A stretch of DNA of 5,563 nucleotides from an uncultured Collinsella sp. (GTDB lineage: Bacteria > Actinomycetota > Coriobacteriia > Coriobacteriales > Coriobacteriaceae). The notes under the pieces are model-generated. The model did not search any database, was not told where the DNA came from, and saw only the letters and a program-made list of their open reading frames with translations. Position 1 is the first letter of the stretch; each line of letters opens with the position of its first letter. Below are positions 4,606-5,563 of this stretch, piece by piece. The position numbers and the translations under genes were made by a program. The stretch lies in the NCBI GenBank assembly GCA_902478765.1, contig CABSMN010000095.1:1-5563 (forward strand). The letters run 5' to 3'.

Positions 4606-5563
4606 CTAGCGCTTACGGATACCCCAGACCAAGGCTCCGACGCCGGCCATGGCGACAACAAATGCCATGAGCAGTGCAGCGGCCTGCTGGTCACCCGTGG
4701 TGGGCAGGAAACCCTTGACCGTCTTGACGATGTTCGTCACGGTCTTGGGTGTGCCGGGATCGGGCGTCGGCACGGGCGTCTCGGGCTTCTTGTACGTGTT
4801 GTTGAACACGATACCCTCGACGCTCTTATCGCCCTTGGCAAAGGCGACATTCGCCTTGAGGTTGCCCTCGCCGTCGTCGACCACGTTGACGGTCGCGGTA
4901 AAGACGGACTTGTCGTAGGTTATACCGGCCTCGTCGCCCTTGACCTCGCTGATGGTGTAGACGTACGTTCCGGGCTCGTCGTACTCGAACTTGTCGAAGT
5001 TGATCTTGCCGTCGGCATCGTTGGTGACGGTGGACTCGATGTCCTCGCCAGCGAGCTTAAAGCTAAACTCGTCCTTCTTGAGCTCGCGTCCCTCGAGTAC
5101 CTTGATGGCGCCGATGGAGACCTGAGTGGGCATGGCGTGATACTTGTTGGTAAAGCCAGCGGACTCGGTGGTTCCCTCGAGCTTGTGCGTCGCGGTCAGC
5201 GTGCCGTCGCCGTTGTCGGAGACGGTGGTCACGACGGTGTAGGTCGTGCCGTCATAGGTGACGCCCTTGTACAGGCCGAGCGCGTTGGGGCAAGCCTCGC
5301 GCAACATGTACGTGTGCGTGCCGGGCGCCTCGTAGTGGATCGGGCTCAGTGCGACGGTGCCGCTGGCGTCGTTGGTGCCGCTAGCGACAACCACGCCGTC
5401 CTCGAGCAGCTCAAACGTGAACTCGCCGGCTGCAAGGTCGCGTCCGGTCAGACGCTTGACCGTCTTGACCTGGTCGGTCACCACAGAATCGATGGGCGCC
5501 ACGCTGTAGGTGTTGGTGAACGTGAAGGCTGCGCCGTCGTCGCCTTCGCGCACGACCTTCAGA
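4606..5563 (-). CDS. LPXTG-anchored pilin/adhesin with Spy0128/FctA-like repeats, N-terminus cut by window edge
   Basis: Surface protein covalently attached by sortase to the cell wall or a pilus. The 318 visible codons are open to the right edge, so the signal peptide and more repeats lie outside. Numbering from the edge: the tail of one repeat ending FTNTY (15-19), a full repeat (about 27-141) and a second (about 147-257). Each full repeat has the parts of an intramolecular isopeptide bond: Lys (K36, K154), a catalytic Glu in the YMLRE/YTISE strand (E89, E206) and Asn in FxNxY (N139, N255). A Pro-rich linker (260-272) precedes sortase signal LPTTG (286-290), a hydrophobic helix and the RKR tail. 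C91 in REACPNA is unusual for an extracellular Gram-positive protein. The GTG at 5553 is not a likely start because it falls inside a conserved repeat tail and the frame continues upstream. Confidence 0.9.
   Translation of the reverse strand, partial: LKVVREGDDGAAFTFTNTYSVAPIDSVVTDQVKTVKRLTGRDLAAGEFTFELLEDGVVVASGTNDASGTVALSPIHYEAPGTHTYMLREACPNALGLYKGVTYDGTTYTVVTTVSDNGDGTLTATHKLEGTTESAGFTNKYHAMPTQVSIGAIKVLEGRELKKDEFSFKLAGEDIESTVTNDADGKINFDKFEYDEPGTYVYTISEVKGDEAGITYDKSVFTATVNVVDDGEGNLKANVAFAKGDKSVEGIVFNNTYKKPETPVPTPDPGTPKTVTNIVKTVKGFLPTTGDQQAAALLMAFVVAMAGVGALVWGIRKR

Noticed and set aside
4344..4694. 116-codon minus-strand frame across the pilin 3' end and terminator
   Set aside because: It overlaps the pilin sorting signal out of frame and runs through several hairpins; not a credible gene.
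5551..5553. GTG at 5553 as the pilin start
   Set aside because: The frame is open through the window edge and the GTG falls within the tail of a conserved repeat (LKVVREGDDG...FTNTY), so the gene is truncated here, not short.

Overview
This is a GC-rich bacterial window. It carries a DrrAB-like ABC exporter, a NarL/DesK-type two-component system and a sortase-anchored pilin with Spy0128/FctA-like repeats. That combination, with strong G/C third-position bias and an apparently leaderless promoter, points to a host-associated actinobacterium. My best guess is Coriobacteriia, for example Collinsella or a relative; this is inference, as there is no rRNA or marker gene to confirm it.

Layout. Positions 1-1088 (minus) hold an ABC-2 exporter permease whose C-terminus lies off the left edge. 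Positions 1098-2036 (minus) hold its ATPase, immediately upstream in the same operon. Positions 2037-2233 are a divergent regulatory region with a 13-bp direct repeat, an 8-bp inverted repeat and a good -10 box placed so that transcription should begin on the A of the kinase ATG. Positions 2234-3379 (plus) hold a sensor histidine kinase and 3376-4005 (plus) its LuxR-type response regulator, overlapping by ATGA. Positions 4006-4605 form a 600-base convergent intergenic region without a convincing gene but full of structure. Positions 4606-5563 (minus) hold the C-terminal part of a pilin/adhesin that runs off the right edge and ends in LPTTG, a membrane segment and RKR.

Working together: the kinase/regulator pair and the exporter are divergent neighbours, the usual layout when a two-component system controls an adjacent exporter. 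The pilin belongs to a separate, converging transcription unit.

The most notable finding is in the convergent intergenic region. Two imperfect palindromes (4066-4219 and 4311-4473) are diverged copies of one element in opposite orientation. They share a 19-nt core and nearly identical internal spacing. Their outer arms differ between copies, yet each pairs with itself at all but one position over 29-30 bp. This is the pattern expected of a structured intergenic repeat (ERIC/Correia/MITE-like) or a structured RNA. I do not recognise it as a named family.
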